From Pseudomonas sp. R4-35-07 (GTDB lineage: Bacteria > Pseudomonadota > Gammaproteobacteria > Pseudomonadales > Pseudomonadaceae): a stretch of DNA of 64,000 nucleotides. Each line of letters opens with the position of its first letter. The stretch's first letter is position 1. Location: NCBI RefSeq assembly GCF_003852235.1, contig NZ_CP027732.1:1860001-1924000 (forward strand), given 5' to 3'. A program made the position numbers and the translations under genes. The notes below the pieces were generated by a model that worked only from the letters and a program-made list of their open reading frames with translations, searched no databases and was not told the DNA's origin. Positions 48,610-57,090 of the stretch are shown piece by piece.

Positions 48610-50742
48610 TCAGAACTCTAACTGCGCGCTGAAGTAGAGCACATGGCGATGGTCGTAATGGTTGTCGGGCCAGGTGGTCGGCTGGTTATCGAGGCGTTGT
48701 TGCAGCATGCCAGCCAGCTCCACGTTGGTTTTGCCCAGGGCAATGCGCTTGGCCACCCGCAGGTCGACCCGTTCGAAGCGATACTCGTTGAGTGCGTCGT
48801 CACCATAGTAGAACAAGGCGCTGGACCAGCCGTGGCCCCATTCGCGCAACCAGCCGGCCGAGCCGCTGTTACGTGCGGTCTGCGCCTTGTCGAGTGGGTT
48901 GCTGGTGCTCGCGTCGACGTAAGCGTAGGTCAGGCGCAGGCGGTCGGCGTTGCTCACGCGCCAGTCGAATTGGGATTCGGCACCGGTAAAGCGCGAGCTG
49001 TTGGCGTTGCTGGCGATGTATTGGTTGTTGCGCAACGGCGAGCTGATCATGTCGGTGATTTCGTCATAGAACAGCTTCACGTCGACATTCAACCCGAGGT
49101 CGGCAAAGAAGCCGTTGTAGCCCAGTTCGCGCGAGCGCATCAACTCTTTATCGAGATTGCCCGGGCCGCGTGTTACCACAAAATATTGCCCGGAATTCTG
49201 CCCATACACCGGCGAACTGAGGTTGGTGACGCGGTAGCTCCAGTTGACGTTGTTCTCGAACATGTCCGGTGAACGGATCGCCTCGGAGTACACCGCCCGC
49301 AGGCCGTGGCGCGGGTTGATCAGGTAGTTGACCGCCACGCGGGGTGTCAGCGAGTTACCGCTCAAGTGGGTGTCTTCGTACATTGCGCCGCCTTGCAGCA
49401 GCCAATGTTCGCTGGCGCGCCATTCCAGGTGGCCGAACAGGCGCCAGGTGGTGTCGTCCAGCGTTCCGTTGAAGTAGGTGTCGGAGTCGGCGCGGTCGTA
49501 GCGGTAATTCATTCCGCTGACCAGGCGCAGGCTGTCGGAGAGGCTGAGGGTGTCTTGCAACTCCAGGTCGTAGCGGCTTTCCTGGGTGCTTTGGTCGATA
49601 TCGCCGCACACGCTTTGGCTGGCGCCGTTGCGCCATTGGTCCAGTACCTGGTTGCCCAGCGCCTGTTCGGCGGCGCTGCCGGGCGGGGCGCTACCCTGGC
49701 TGAACTGATCCATGTGCCGCGCCAGTTTTTCGGCGTAGTTGGGGTTGAGCTGCCACAGCTGGGTCAGTTCAGGGCTGAACGAGACCTTGGCGTCACAGGC
49801 TTTCCAGATCTGCCGACGGTTCCATTGCTGGGCCGACCCCTGGATATACAGGCTGTGGTCGGGGTTGAAGTCGAAATTCCAGCGCATTGAACCCGCGTAG
49901 TCCTTGGCGGTGACGTCGGAATTGGTGCCGCCTTCGGTAATCCCGGCGAACACCGGAGTGTAGGTATAGGGACGCTGATTGGTGCCTTCCTTGGCATCCA
50001 ACTGCCAGTCGATGCTTTGTTGCGCATTCAACGTCTGGCTGACGGCCAGGCTGAAACGGCTGAGGCGGCGGCTGTCTCGGCGGTCGGCACCGGCGGCATC
50101 GCTATCAAAACCATCGTCCTGTTGCCCGGACAGCGACAGGCGCAAGTCGCCGGTGTCCCAGCCCACGCCCTGGCTGGCATAGACATCGTTGATCCCGCGT
50201 TCACCGCGTATGACCTTCACCCGCGTGCCCTGGCTGTTGGCCGGTGAACGGGTGAGGATATTGACCACCGCCATCAGCGCATTGGCGCCGTAGCTGACGG
50301 TATTGGGACCACGAAACACCTCGATGCGCTCGATGTCTTCCATGGCCACTGGAATATCGCTCCAGTCCACCGTGGCCAGGCCTGCGCGGTACACCGAGCG
50401 TCCGTCGATCAAGACCTGCATGCGCCGTGCATCGCTGGCGCTGGTACCGTGGTAGTTCACCGCCGCCTGATTGCCGGTGGTGTAGCCGACCATCATCCCG
50501 GGCACCAGGCGCAACAGCTCGGCAATGTCACGCGCACCGCTGGTCTTGATCAACTCGCTGTCGATCACGGTCATGCTGCCGGGTACGGCCGCGGCCGATT
50601 GCTTGAGACGGGTGGCGGTCAATACCTGCGGCAGCGGTTGGCTGTCGAGGAACAGATCGTCGGCCGACGCACTGGCGCTGCACGCCAGGGTCAACGGCAG
50701 CATCAACAGCAGGGATGAGCGGGGAGGAGGGCCCAGGTACAC
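48610..50742 (-). CDS. TonB-dependent outer-membrane receptor
   Basis: 710 residues. Signal peptide LLLMLPLTLACSASASA; a TonB-box-like segment QPLPQVLTATR (about 34-44); plug domain (PGSMTVIDSELI to VNILTR) including VLIDGRSVY and VFRGPNTVSYGANALMAVVN; then a 22-strand barrel ending in the aromatic LYFSAQLEF. There is no N-terminal signalling domain of the FecA type. The layout is nearest to small-ligand receptors such as BtuB/CirA; the ligand is unknown. The start is GTG at 50742 with AAGG before it. First gene of the three-gene sensor operon. Confidence 0.92.
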   Translation of the reverse strand: MYLGPPPRSSLLLMLPLTLACSASASADDLFLDSQPLPQVLTATRLKQSAAAVPGSMTVIDSELIKTSGARDIAELLRLVPGMMVGYTTGNQAAVNYHGTSASDARRMQVLIDGRSVYRAGLATVDWSDIPVAMEDIERIEVFRGPNTVSYGANALMAVVNILTRSPANSQGTRVKVIRGERGINDVYASQGVGWDTGDLRLSLSGQQDDGFDSDAAGADRRDSRRLSRFSLAVSQTLNAQQSIDWQLDAKEGTNQRPYTYTPVFAGITEGGTNSDVTAKDYAGSMRWNFDFNPDHSLYIQGSAQQWNRRQIWKACDAKVSFSPELTQLWQLNPNYAEKLARHMDQFSQGSAPPGSAAEQALGNQVLDQWRNGASQSVCGDIDQSTQESRYDLELQDTLSLSDSLRLVSGMNYRYDRADSDTYFNGTLDDTTWRLFGHLEWRASEHWLLQGGAMYEDTHLSGNSLTPRVAVNYLINPRHGLRAVYSEAIRSPDMFENNVNWSYRVTNLSSPVYGQNSGQYFVVTRGPGNLDKELMRSRELGYNGFFADLGLNVDVKLFYDEITDMISSPLRNNQYIASNANSSRFTGAESQFDWRVSNADRLRLTYAYVDASTSNPLDKAQTARNSGSAGWLREWGHGWSSALFYYGDDALNEYRFERVDLRVAKRIALGKTNVELAGMLQQRLDNQPTTWPDNHYDHRHVLYFSAQLEF

Positions 50743-50894
50743 GGCGCGGCCTTGATAATTGCGGATAGCCGCCCATGTTAACTGAGGTGAGGCCTTTTGC
50801 CAGTCGTGAGACCTGCAATAACTTCATTCAAGTGTGGCATTTTCCGACAAGCGCACGAATTCACACGGGGGCTGGCCGCAAGCAGGTCGCCCCG

Positions 50895-50900
50895 TATAAT
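50895..50900 (+). promoter_or_regulatory. -10 element TATAAT before gpsA
   Basis: Perfect TATAAT 38 bases before the gpsA start codon. No good -35 lies 16-18 bases upstream. Confidence 0.5.
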
Positions 50901-50937
50901 GCCGCCATCGCCACTGGTATGGATTAACGGATTGCAT

Positions 50938-51963
50938 ATGACTGAACAGCGCCCTATCGCGGTCCTGGGAGGCGGAAGTTTTGGTACCGCCGTGGCTAAC
51001 CTGCTGGCCGAGAACGGCCACGCCGTGCGCCAGTGGATGCGTGATCCCGAGCAGGCCGAGGCCATTCGCGTGCATCGGGAAAACCCGCGTTACCTTAAAG
51101 GCATCAAGATTCATCCGGCGGTCGAACCCGTTACCGATTTGTTGGCAACCCTCACGGCCTGCGACCTGTGCTTTGTCGCGCTGCCTTCCAGCGCCTTGCG
51201 CTCGGTGCTGGCGCCCCACGCCGAACGCCTGGCGGGCAAGCTGCTGGTCAGCCTGACCAAGGGTATCGAGGCGCAGACATTCAAGCTGATGAGCGAAATC
51301 CTCCAGGAGATCGCCCCCCAGGCGCGCATTGGCGTGCTGTCCGGGCCGAACCTGGCGCGGGAAGTGGCCGAGCATGCGCTGACCGCCACGGTGGTCGCCA
51401 GTGAAGACGAGCAACTGTGCGAGCGCGTCCAGGCGGTGCTGCACGGTCGCACCTTCCGCGTCTACGCGAGTGCCGACCGGTTCGGCGTCGAACTGGGCGG
51501 TGCGTTGAAGAACGTCTACGCCATCATCGCCGGCATGGCCGTGGCCTTGGGGATGGGCGAAAACACCAAGAGCATGCTGATTACCCGCGCCCTGGCGGAG
51601 ATGACTCGTTTCGCCGTGAATCAGGGCGCCAACCCGATGACCTTCCTGGGCCTGGCGGGCGTCGGCGACCTGATCGTCACCTGCTCGTCGCCGAAAAGCC
51701 GTAACTATCAGGTCGGGTTCGCGCTGGGCCAGGGGTTGAGCCTGGAAGAGGCCGTGACCCGTCTGGGCGAAGTGGCCGAAGGCGTCAACACCCTCAAGGT
51801 GCTCAAGGCCAAGGCCCAGGAAGTCGGGGTGTACATGCCGCTGGTTGCCGGGCTGCACGCGATCCTGTTTGAAGGGCGCACCTTGAACCAGGTCATCGAG
51901 CTGCTGATGCGCGCCGAGCCGAAAACCGATGTCGACTTTATTTCCACCAGCGGTTTCAACTGA
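50938..51963 (+). CDS. gpsA: Glycerol-3-phosphate dehydrogenase [NAD(P)+]
   Basis: 341 residues from the ATG at 50938. NAD(P) site [20 protein letters not shown] (about 8-27); [15 protein letters not shown] (about 132); catalytic lysine region [17 protein letters not shown] (about 184). Reduces dihydroxyacetone phosphate to glycerol 3-phosphate for phospholipids. First of gpsA-DUF4389-sixA, a common Pseudomonas order. Confidence 0.97.
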   Translation: MTEQRPIAVLGGGSFGTAVANLLAENGHAVRQWMRDPEQAEAIRVHRENPRYLKGIKIHPAVEPVTDLLATLTACDLCFVALPSSALRSVLAPHAERLAGKLLVSLTKGIEAQTFKLMSEILQEIAPQARIGVLSGPNLAREVAEHALTATVVASEDEQLCERVQAVLHGRTFRVYASADRFGVELGGALKNVYAIIAGMAVALGMGENTKSMLITRALAEMTRFAVNQGANPMTFLGLAGVGDLIVTCSSPKSRNYQVGFALGQGLSLEEAVTRLGEVAEGVNTLKVLKAKAQEVGVYMPLVAGLHAILFEGRTLNQVIELLMRAEPKTDVDFISTSGFN

Positions 51964-51973
51964 GGAACACGGC

Positions 51974-52321
51974 ATGAACGATTCGAAAGCAGCCCCCAAG
52001 TATGAGTCCATTGTGCTGCGCATCCTGTGGATGCTGGTATTTGCCCTGGTGTGGCAGGTGGCGCAGTTCGTACTCGGCGCCTTGGTGGTGGTGCAACTGA
52101 TCTACCGGTTGATCTACGGCGCACCGAACCTGAGCCTGATGAACGTTGGCGACAGCCTCAGCCAGTTCCTTGCGCAGATCGGTCGCTTCGGCAGCTTCCA
52201 CACCGAGCAAAAACCCTGGCCGTTCGCTGATTGGCCAACCCCGCGTGCACCGGAAGGCGAAGCCGCCCATAGCGTGCCGCCAGCACCGCACCCGGTGCGT
52301 GATGAAGAGCCCAAGCTATGA
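51974..52321 (+). CDS. DUF4389 membrane protein
   Basis: 115 residues; helix ILWMLVFALVWQVAQFVLGALVV split over about 17-40, then a cytoplasmic tail rich in Pro. The family is known by the VQLIYRLIYGAPN segment (about 41-53). Unknown function. GAGGAA before the ATG; 4-base ATGA overlap with sixA. Confidence 0.85.
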   Translation: MNDSKAAPKYESIVLRILWMLVFALVWQVAQFVLGALVVVQLIYRLIYGAPNLSLMNVGDSLSQFLAQIGRFGSFHTEQKPWPFADWPTPRAPEGEAAHSVPPAPHPVRDEEPKL

Positions 52322-52767
52322 AATTGTGGATCCTGCGCCACGGGCAAGCCCAAGCTCATGCGCCAACTGACGCCGAGCGCAACCTCACCGAGCACGGCCG
52401 GGCTGAAGTGTTGCGCAGTGCAGCGCACCTGATCGGCCAGCCGCTCAGTGCCATCATTGCCAGCCCTTATGCGAGGGCGCAGCAGACGGCGCAGTTGGTG
52501 CGCGAGGCGTTGGGTTTCGAGCCGCCGGTCTGCACGGTGCCGTGGCTGACGCCAGAGGGCAGCCCGGCGCAGGTGCTGGAAAAACTCGATACCGATGACA
52601 ACGTGCTGCTGGTCAGCCATCAGCCGCTGGTGGGCAACCTGATCAGCTTTTTGCAGCACGGTCACTCGCGCCAGCCGCAGCCGATGCATACCGCCAGCCT
52701 CGCGCTGTTGGAGGGTGACTTCCCATTGGCAGGGTTGATGAGCCTGGTCAGCGTTGAAAATCCATAA
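52318..52767 (+). CDS. sixA: Phosphohistidine phosphatase SixA
   Basis: 149-residue histidine phosphatase. The catalytic RHG motif is at residues 7-9 (LWILRHGQA), with ASPYARAQQTA (about 48-58) and the second histidine in LLVSHQPLVG (about 97-106). SixA removes phosphate from histidines of phosphotransfer proteins (ArcB Hpt, NPr in E. coli). Coupled to the upstream DUF4389 gene. Confidence 0.93.
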   Translation: MKLWILRHGQAQAHAPTDAERNLTEHGRAEVLRSAAHLIGQPLSAIIASPYARAQQTAQLVREALGFEPPVCTVPWLTPEGSPAQVLEKLDTDDNVLLVSHQPLVGNLISFLQHGHSRQPQPMHTASLALLEGDFPLAGLMSLVSVENP

Positions 52768-52839
52768 GCTATAGCGCTTATCTGGAATGCCGTTGTGTGG
52801 CAGGATTAGGATCGTAATAAAACCAATAAGGACAGTCCC

Positions 52840-53283
52840 ATGAGCCTGTGGCGCACGCAACCGAATATCGAACAGCTCAACGCGAGCCAGAAAAACACTA
52901 TCGGTGAATTGCTGGATATTCGCTTCGAAAGCTTTGACGACGAATCCATCACCGCCAGCATGGTAGTCGATCACCGCACCCATCAGCCCTACGGCCTGTT
53001 GCATGGCGGCGCCTCCGTAGTACTGGCCGAAAGCCTGGGCTCCGTGGCGGCCTACCTGTGCGTCGATGCGAGCAAGTTCTATTGCGTGGGCCTGGAGGTC
53101 AACGCCAATCACCTGCGCGGTGTGCGCAGCGGGCGCGTCACGGCGGTGGCCAGGGCCATTCATATCGGCCGCACGACCCAGGTGTGGGACATCCGCTTGA
53201 CCAACGACGAGGGCAAGGCCAGTTGCGTATCGCGCCTGACCGTGGCCGTGGTACCCCTGGGCGAACAGCCTCCGGCGCGATAG
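52840..53283 (+). CDS. Hotdog thioesterase (YdiI/MenI-like)
   Basis: 147 residues with GLLHGGASVVLAESLGSVAA (about 50-69), in which the glutamate of the catalytic helix marks the MenI/YdiI acyl-CoA thioesterase group. GLEVNANHLRGVRSGRVTAV is also typical. Substrate not known. AAGGA before the ATG. Followed by a long palindrome and two hydrolase genes. Confidence 0.9.
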   Translation: MSLWRTQPNIEQLNASQKNTIGELLDIRFESFDDESITASMVVDHRTHQPYGLLHGGASVVLAESLGSVAAYLCVDASKFYCVGLEVNANHLRGVRSGRVTAVARAIHIGRTTQVWDIRLTNDEGKASCVSRLTVAVVPLGEQPPAR

Positions 53284-53295
53284 ACATGGCGTGAG

Positions 53296-53349
53296 TGTCA
53301 TCATTCCTGGCGGTTACGGTCATTGCCGTGAACGCCAGGCATGGTGACA
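53296..53349. repeat. Long imperfect palindrome
   Basis: Outer arms TGTCATCAT / ATGGTGACA and inner arms CCTGGCGGTTACGG (53306-53319) / CCGTGAACGCCAGG (53326-53339) with loop TCATTG. It fills the gap between the thioesterase and hydrolase genes and has no T tract. It looks like an operator or RNA stem rather than a terminator. Confidence 0.7.
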
Positions 53350-53380
53350 ATCAACCTCTGTTCCTGAAGAGCGCGCCGCT

Positions 53381-54184
53381 ATGTCGCAGCATGTGTTTTT
53401 CGCCCACGCCAATGGCTTCCCGTCGGCCACCTACGGCAAGTTGTTCGCGGCCCTGGCTCCCGAATATACGGTGGGGCATTTGCCGCAGCACGGCCACGAT
53501 CCCAGGTTCCCGGTGGACGATAACTGGCAGAACCTGGTAGATGAACTGATCCACCATCTGCAGCAGCAACCGGAGCCGGTGTGGGGCGTCGGCCATTCCC
53601 TGGGCGGGGTCTTGCATTTGCACGCCGCCATGCGCTGCCCGCAGCTGTACCGTGGCGTGGTGATGCTGGACTCGCCGGTGTTGACCCGCGCGGATCGCTG
53701 GGTGATTCGCGCCGCCAAACGCTTTGGTTTCATCGACCGCCTGACCCCGGCCGGACGCACCCTGGGCCGTCGTGAAGAATTCACCGACCTGGAGGCCGCG
53801 CGCGCTTACTTCGCCGGCAAGACCCTGTTTCGCGGTTTCGACCCCGAGTGTTTCGAGGCGTATCTGCAACATGGTCTGCTGCCAGTGGGCGACCGTCTGC
53901 GTCTGCGTTTCGACCCCGCGACGGAAATCAGCATCTATCGGGGCGTGCCTCACACCAGCCCCGGCCAGGTGCGCCAGTTGAAAGTGCCGCTGGCGGTGGT
54001 GCGCGGCCAGCAGAGCCGTGTGGTGATGCGCCATCATGTCAGCGGCGTAGGTCGCCTGCCCATGGGTGAGATGCTCACCATGCCCGGCGGCCATATGTTC
54101 CCCCTTGAGCGACCCCAGGACACCGCGACCTTGATCAAGCACCTGTTTACCCGCTGGCAGGCCCGTGAGCGCAGTTGCGCATGA
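53381..54184 (+). CDS. Alpha/beta hydrolase, first of pair
   Basis: 267 residues. N-terminal FFAHANGFPSATYGKL (about 6-21); nucleophile elbow GVGHSLGGVLHLH (about 69-81); C-terminal histidine in MPGGHMFPLERP (about 238). Cytoplasmic serine hydrolase, substrate unknown. GAAGAG lies 9 bases before the ATG. Overlaps the next hydrolase by ATGA. Confidence 0.9.
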   Translation: MSQHVFFAHANGFPSATYGKLFAALAPEYTVGHLPQHGHDPRFPVDDNWQNLVDELIHHLQQQPEPVWGVGHSLGGVLHLHAAMRCPQLYRGVVMLDSPVLTRADRWVIRAAKRFGFIDRLTPAGRTLGRREEFTDLEAARAYFAGKTLFRGFDPECFEAYLQHGLLPVGDRLRLRFDPATEISIYRGVPHTSPGQVRQLKVPLAVVRGQQSRVVMRHHVSGVGRLPMGEMLTMPGGHMFPLERPQDTATLIKHLFTRWQARERSCA

Positions 54185-55035
54185 GCGCGCCCGTGGAAGA
54201 AGTACGCCTGAGCCTGCCGCATATCGAGCTGGCGGCGCATCTGTTCGGGCCTGAAGACGGCTTGCCGGTCATCGCCCTGCACGGTTGGCTGGACAACGCC
54301 AACAGCTTTGCGCGCCTGGCGCCGAAGCTGCAGGGTTTGCGCATCGTCGCGCTGGATATGGCCGGGCACGGGCACTCGGCACATCGTCCGGCCGGGGCCG
54401 GTTACGCCGTGTGGGATTACGTCCACGATGTGTTGCAAGTGGCCGAGCAACTGGGCTGGCAACGTTTTGCATTACTTGGCCATTCCCTCGGCGCCATCGT
54501 TTCCCTGGTGCTGGCCGGAGCCTTACCGGAGCGCGTAACGCACCTGGGGCTGATCGACGGGGTGATCCCGCCGACCGCCCGCGGCGAGAACGCGGCCGAG
54601 CGGCTGGGCATGGCATTGCAGGCGCAATTGAGCCTGCAGGGCAAGCGCAAGCCGGTCTATGCCAGCCTGGACCGGGCAGTCGAGGCACGCATGCAGGGCC
54701 TCGTCGCGGTCAGCCGCGAAGCCGCCGAACTGCTGGCCCAGCGCGGTTTGATGCCGGTGCCGGGTGGCTATACCTGGCGCAGCGACAGTCGCCTGACCCT
54801 GGCATCACCGATGCGCCTGACCGATGAACAAGCCATGGCGTTCGTACGACGCGTGAGTTGCCCTACACAGCTGGTGGTCGCGGCTGACGGCCTGTTGGCG
54901 AAACATTCCGAATTGCTTTCACAGCTGCCCTTTACCGTGACGACGCTGCCGGGTGGCCATCATTTGCACCTGAATGACGAGCCCGGTGCGGTTCTTGTTG
55001 CAGACTGTTTCAATCGGTTCTTCTCCGCGCCTTGA
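54181..55035 (+). CDS. Alpha/beta hydrolase, second of pair
   Basis: 284 residues from the ATG at 54181. Motifs: ALHGWLDNANSFARL (about 37-51), nucleophile GHSLGA (about 100-105), final histidine in LPGGHHLHLND (about 258-268). The HGWLDN start and long cap are common to a widespread epoxide-hydrolase-like group of unknown role. A frame starting two codons earlier would use TTG. Confidence 0.9.
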   Translation: MSAPVEEVRLSLPHIELAAHLFGPEDGLPVIALHGWLDNANSFARLAPKLQGLRIVALDMAGHGHSAHRPAGAGYAVWDYVHDVLQVAEQLGWQRFALLGHSLGAIVSLVLAGALPERVTHLGLIDGVIPPTARGENAAERLGMALQAQLSLQGKRKPVYASLDRAVEARMQGLVAVSREAAELLAQRGLMPVPGGYTWRSDSRLTLASPMRLTDEQAMAFVRRVSCPTQLVVAADGLLAKHSELLSQLPFTVTTLPGGHHLHLNDEPGAVLVADCFNRFFSAP

Positions 55036-55084
55036 CTTGGCGCGGTCAACTGCCGAGGCTGGGCGGATTGAAAGGGAGTCAACC

Positions 55085-55141
55085 ATGAACCATCTTGAAA
55101 CCGCTGCGACCCTCCATGGCCACGGCTCATCGATCCGATGA
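55085..55141 (+). CDS. Putative 18-codon leader ORF before the DUF4892 gene
   Basis: AAAGGGAGT stands 5-13 bases before an ATG opening an 18-codon frame, MNHLETAATLHGHGSSIR, whose TGA overlaps the ATG of the DUF4892 gene (ATGA at 55138-55141). The larger gene has no Shine-Dalgarno of its own, so translation may depend on this leader by coupling. Confidence 0.45.
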   Translation: MNHLETAATLHGHGSSIR

Positions 55142-55956
55142 GCCTGGGTAAAGGCTGTATCCGTGCCTTTGGGCTGTGCTGTTTCAGCCCGCTGGTGTTC
55201 GCTGCCGATGTAGCGGGAAGCCAGGACTTACCGGCCATCGCCCGCCAGGTGGACGCGCAGATCGTCGACTATCGCCCTGCTGAAGAAAAGGAGCGCATCT
55301 ACCCCATGGGTGCGATCCGCAAGATCAGCGGTCAATTGCGCTCCGAAGCCCAGGCCACCGCACGCGGTCCAACCACCGCGATCACCTACGAATTGCCTGC
55401 CGAGCACAGCTCCAGCGCCGCCTTTACCGCCACTCGCGAAGCCTTGCAGGCTCAGGGCGCGCAGCTGTTGTTCTGGTGCCAGGCCCGCGATTGTGGCGAA
55501 AGCAGCCTGTGGGCCAACGAGGTGTTCGGCAACGCCAAGCTGGTGGGGGCCGATGGCCAGCAGGAGTACCTGCTTTTGCGCCTGGCGGCCCCACAGGACA
55601 ACTCGCTGGTGGCGCTGTACGGCATTACCCGTGGCAATCGACGCGCCTATCTGCATGTCGAGCAACTGGATGCCAGCACGCCGCTGGGCACTCTTCTGCC
55701 CACGTCGGCAACGCTGTTGCGTGAGCTCAAAAGCACCGGCGAGCTGGACTTTCCTGCATTGGGCGCCGAGCCCGACGCCACCTGGTTGACCTTGATTTCC
55801 CGTGGGCTGAACCTCGACACCAACCTGCGCGTCAGCCTGACCGGGCCCAGCGCCGAAGCCTGGCGCCAGGGCCTGATTGACAGTGGCGTGCGCGCCGCGC
55901 GCCTGGAAACCGGCACAGGCAAGGCTGAAGGCCTGCATGTGCATCTGATACGCTAA
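55138..55956 (+). CDS. DUF4892 exported protein
   Basis: 272 residues with a signal peptide (cleavage near VFA|AD, about residue 23). I recognise the DUF4892 layout: an N-terminal strand-rich part with RQVDAQIVDYRPAEEKE, a central FWCQARDCGESSLWANEVFG (Cys at about 113 and 118) and a C-terminal helical-strand repeat related to OmpA-like periplasmic domains in some members. Function unknown. Its ATG overlaps the stop of a short leader ORF and lacks its own ribosome-binding site. Confidence 0.82.
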   Translation: MSLGKGCIRAFGLCCFSPLVFAADVAGSQDLPAIARQVDAQIVDYRPAEEKERIYPMGAIRKISGQLRSEAQATARGPTTAITYELPAEHSSSAAFTATREALQAQGAQLLFWCQARDCGESSLWANEVFGNAKLVGADGQQEYLLLRLAAPQDNSLVALYGITRGNRRAYLHVEQLDASTPLGTLLPTSATLLRELKSTGELDFPALGAEPDATWLTLISRGLNLDTNLRVSLTGPSAEAWRQGLIDSGVRAARLETGTGKAEGLHVHLIR

Positions 55957-56028
55957 GCGCCACAGGGCGAACGGACCCGCGCCGTTCGCCTAAGCTGTCT
56001 TCCTACATGACTCTTTTCGAGATACCCG

Positions 56029-57090
56029 ATGCTCAATAACGATCGCCTGCTGGTGCAAATCCTGCTGCTGGTGCTGTTCGGTGCCAGCTTCTGGGTCATG
56101 GCGCCGTTCTGGTCGGCGCTGTTCTGGGGCGCGGTGCTGGCGTTTGCCAGTTGGCCGCTGATGGTACTGCTGACCCGTGGGCTGGGCGGTCGCGAATCAC
56201 TGGCGGCCGGTATCCTGACATTGGGCTGGATGTTGCTGGTCGCGCTGCCGCTGGTGTGGCTGGGGTTCAACCTGGCGGACCATGTGCGCGATGCCGTCGT
56301 ATTGATCAAGGATATCCAGGTCGACGGCTTGCCCAATGCGCCCACCTGGCTGGGCTCGATCCCGCTTATCGGCGAGCGGCTGGTGGCGACCTGGGACAGC
56401 ATCGACCAACAGGGCGCGGCGCTGATGCTGAGTATCAAGCCTTACCTGGGCCAGGTCGGCAATTGGTTGCTGGCGCGCAGTGCGCAAATCGGCGGCGGCA
56501 TTCTCGAGCTGACCTTGAGCCTGGTCTTCGTGTTCTTTTTCTACCGCGACGGGCCGCGCCTGGCGATGTTCGTGCACCGTCTGCTGGAGCGCCTGATCGG
56601 CGACCGCGCCAGCTATTACATCGAGCTGGTGGCCGGTACGGTGCAGCGGGTGGTCAATGGCGTGATCGGCACGGCTGCCGCCCAGGCCGTGCTGGCGCTG
56701 ATCGGCTTCCTGATTGCCGGCGTGCCTGGCGCGTTGCTGCTGGGCGGCGTCACTTTCCTGCTCAGCCTGATTCCCATGGGCCCGCCGCTGGTGTGGATTC
56801 CGGCCACGGCCTGGTTGGCGTGGAAGGGTGACTACACCTACGCGGTGTTCCTTGGCGTGTGGGGCACCTTCATCATCAGCGGCGTCGACAACGTGCTCAA
56901 GCCTTACCTGATCAGCCGTGGCGGCAACCTGCCGTTGGTGATCGTGCTGCTGGGCGTATTCGGCGGCTTGATCGCGTTCGGCTTTATCGGCCTGTTTATC
57001 GGCCCGACCTTGCTCGCGGTGGCCTACAGCTTGTTGACCGACTGGAGCGCGACCCAGGCCCAGGCGCGGCGCGAAGACAAGCCGCTTTAA
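56029..57090 (+). CDS. AI-2E family transporter
   Basis: 353-residue membrane protein of the AI-2E exporter family (PF01594), about eight helices. Typical regions are FFYRDGPRLAMFVHRLLERL (about 165-184), the RVVNGVIGTAAAQAVLALIGF stretch and the C-terminal GVDNVLKPYLISRGGNLPLV (about 284-303). Family members include the reported AI-2 exporter TqsA and Na+/H+ antiporters, so the substrate is open. Its stop codon overlaps that of the convergent kinase gene. Confidence 0.88.
   Translation: MLNNDRLLVQILLLVLFGASFWVMAPFWSALFWGAVLAFASWPLMVLLTRGLGGRESLAAGILTLGWMLLVALPLVWLGFNLADHVRDAVVLIKDIQVDGLPNAPTWLGSIPLIGERLVATWDSIDQQGAALMLSIKPYLGQVGNWLLARSAQIGGGILELTLSLVFVFFFYRDGPRLAMFVHRLLERLIGDRASYYIELVAGTVQRVVNGVIGTAAAQAVLALIGFLIAGVPGALLLGGVTFLLSLIPMGPPLVWIPATAWLAWKGDYTYAVFLGVWGTFIISGVDNVLKPYLISRGGNLPLVIVLLGVFGGLIAFGFIGLFIGPTLLAVAYSLLTDWSATQAQARREDKPL

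Noticed and set aside
50824..52023. 399-codon minus-strand frame opposite gpsA
   Set aside because: Shadow of gpsA, rich in His and Gln, with no recognisable domain.
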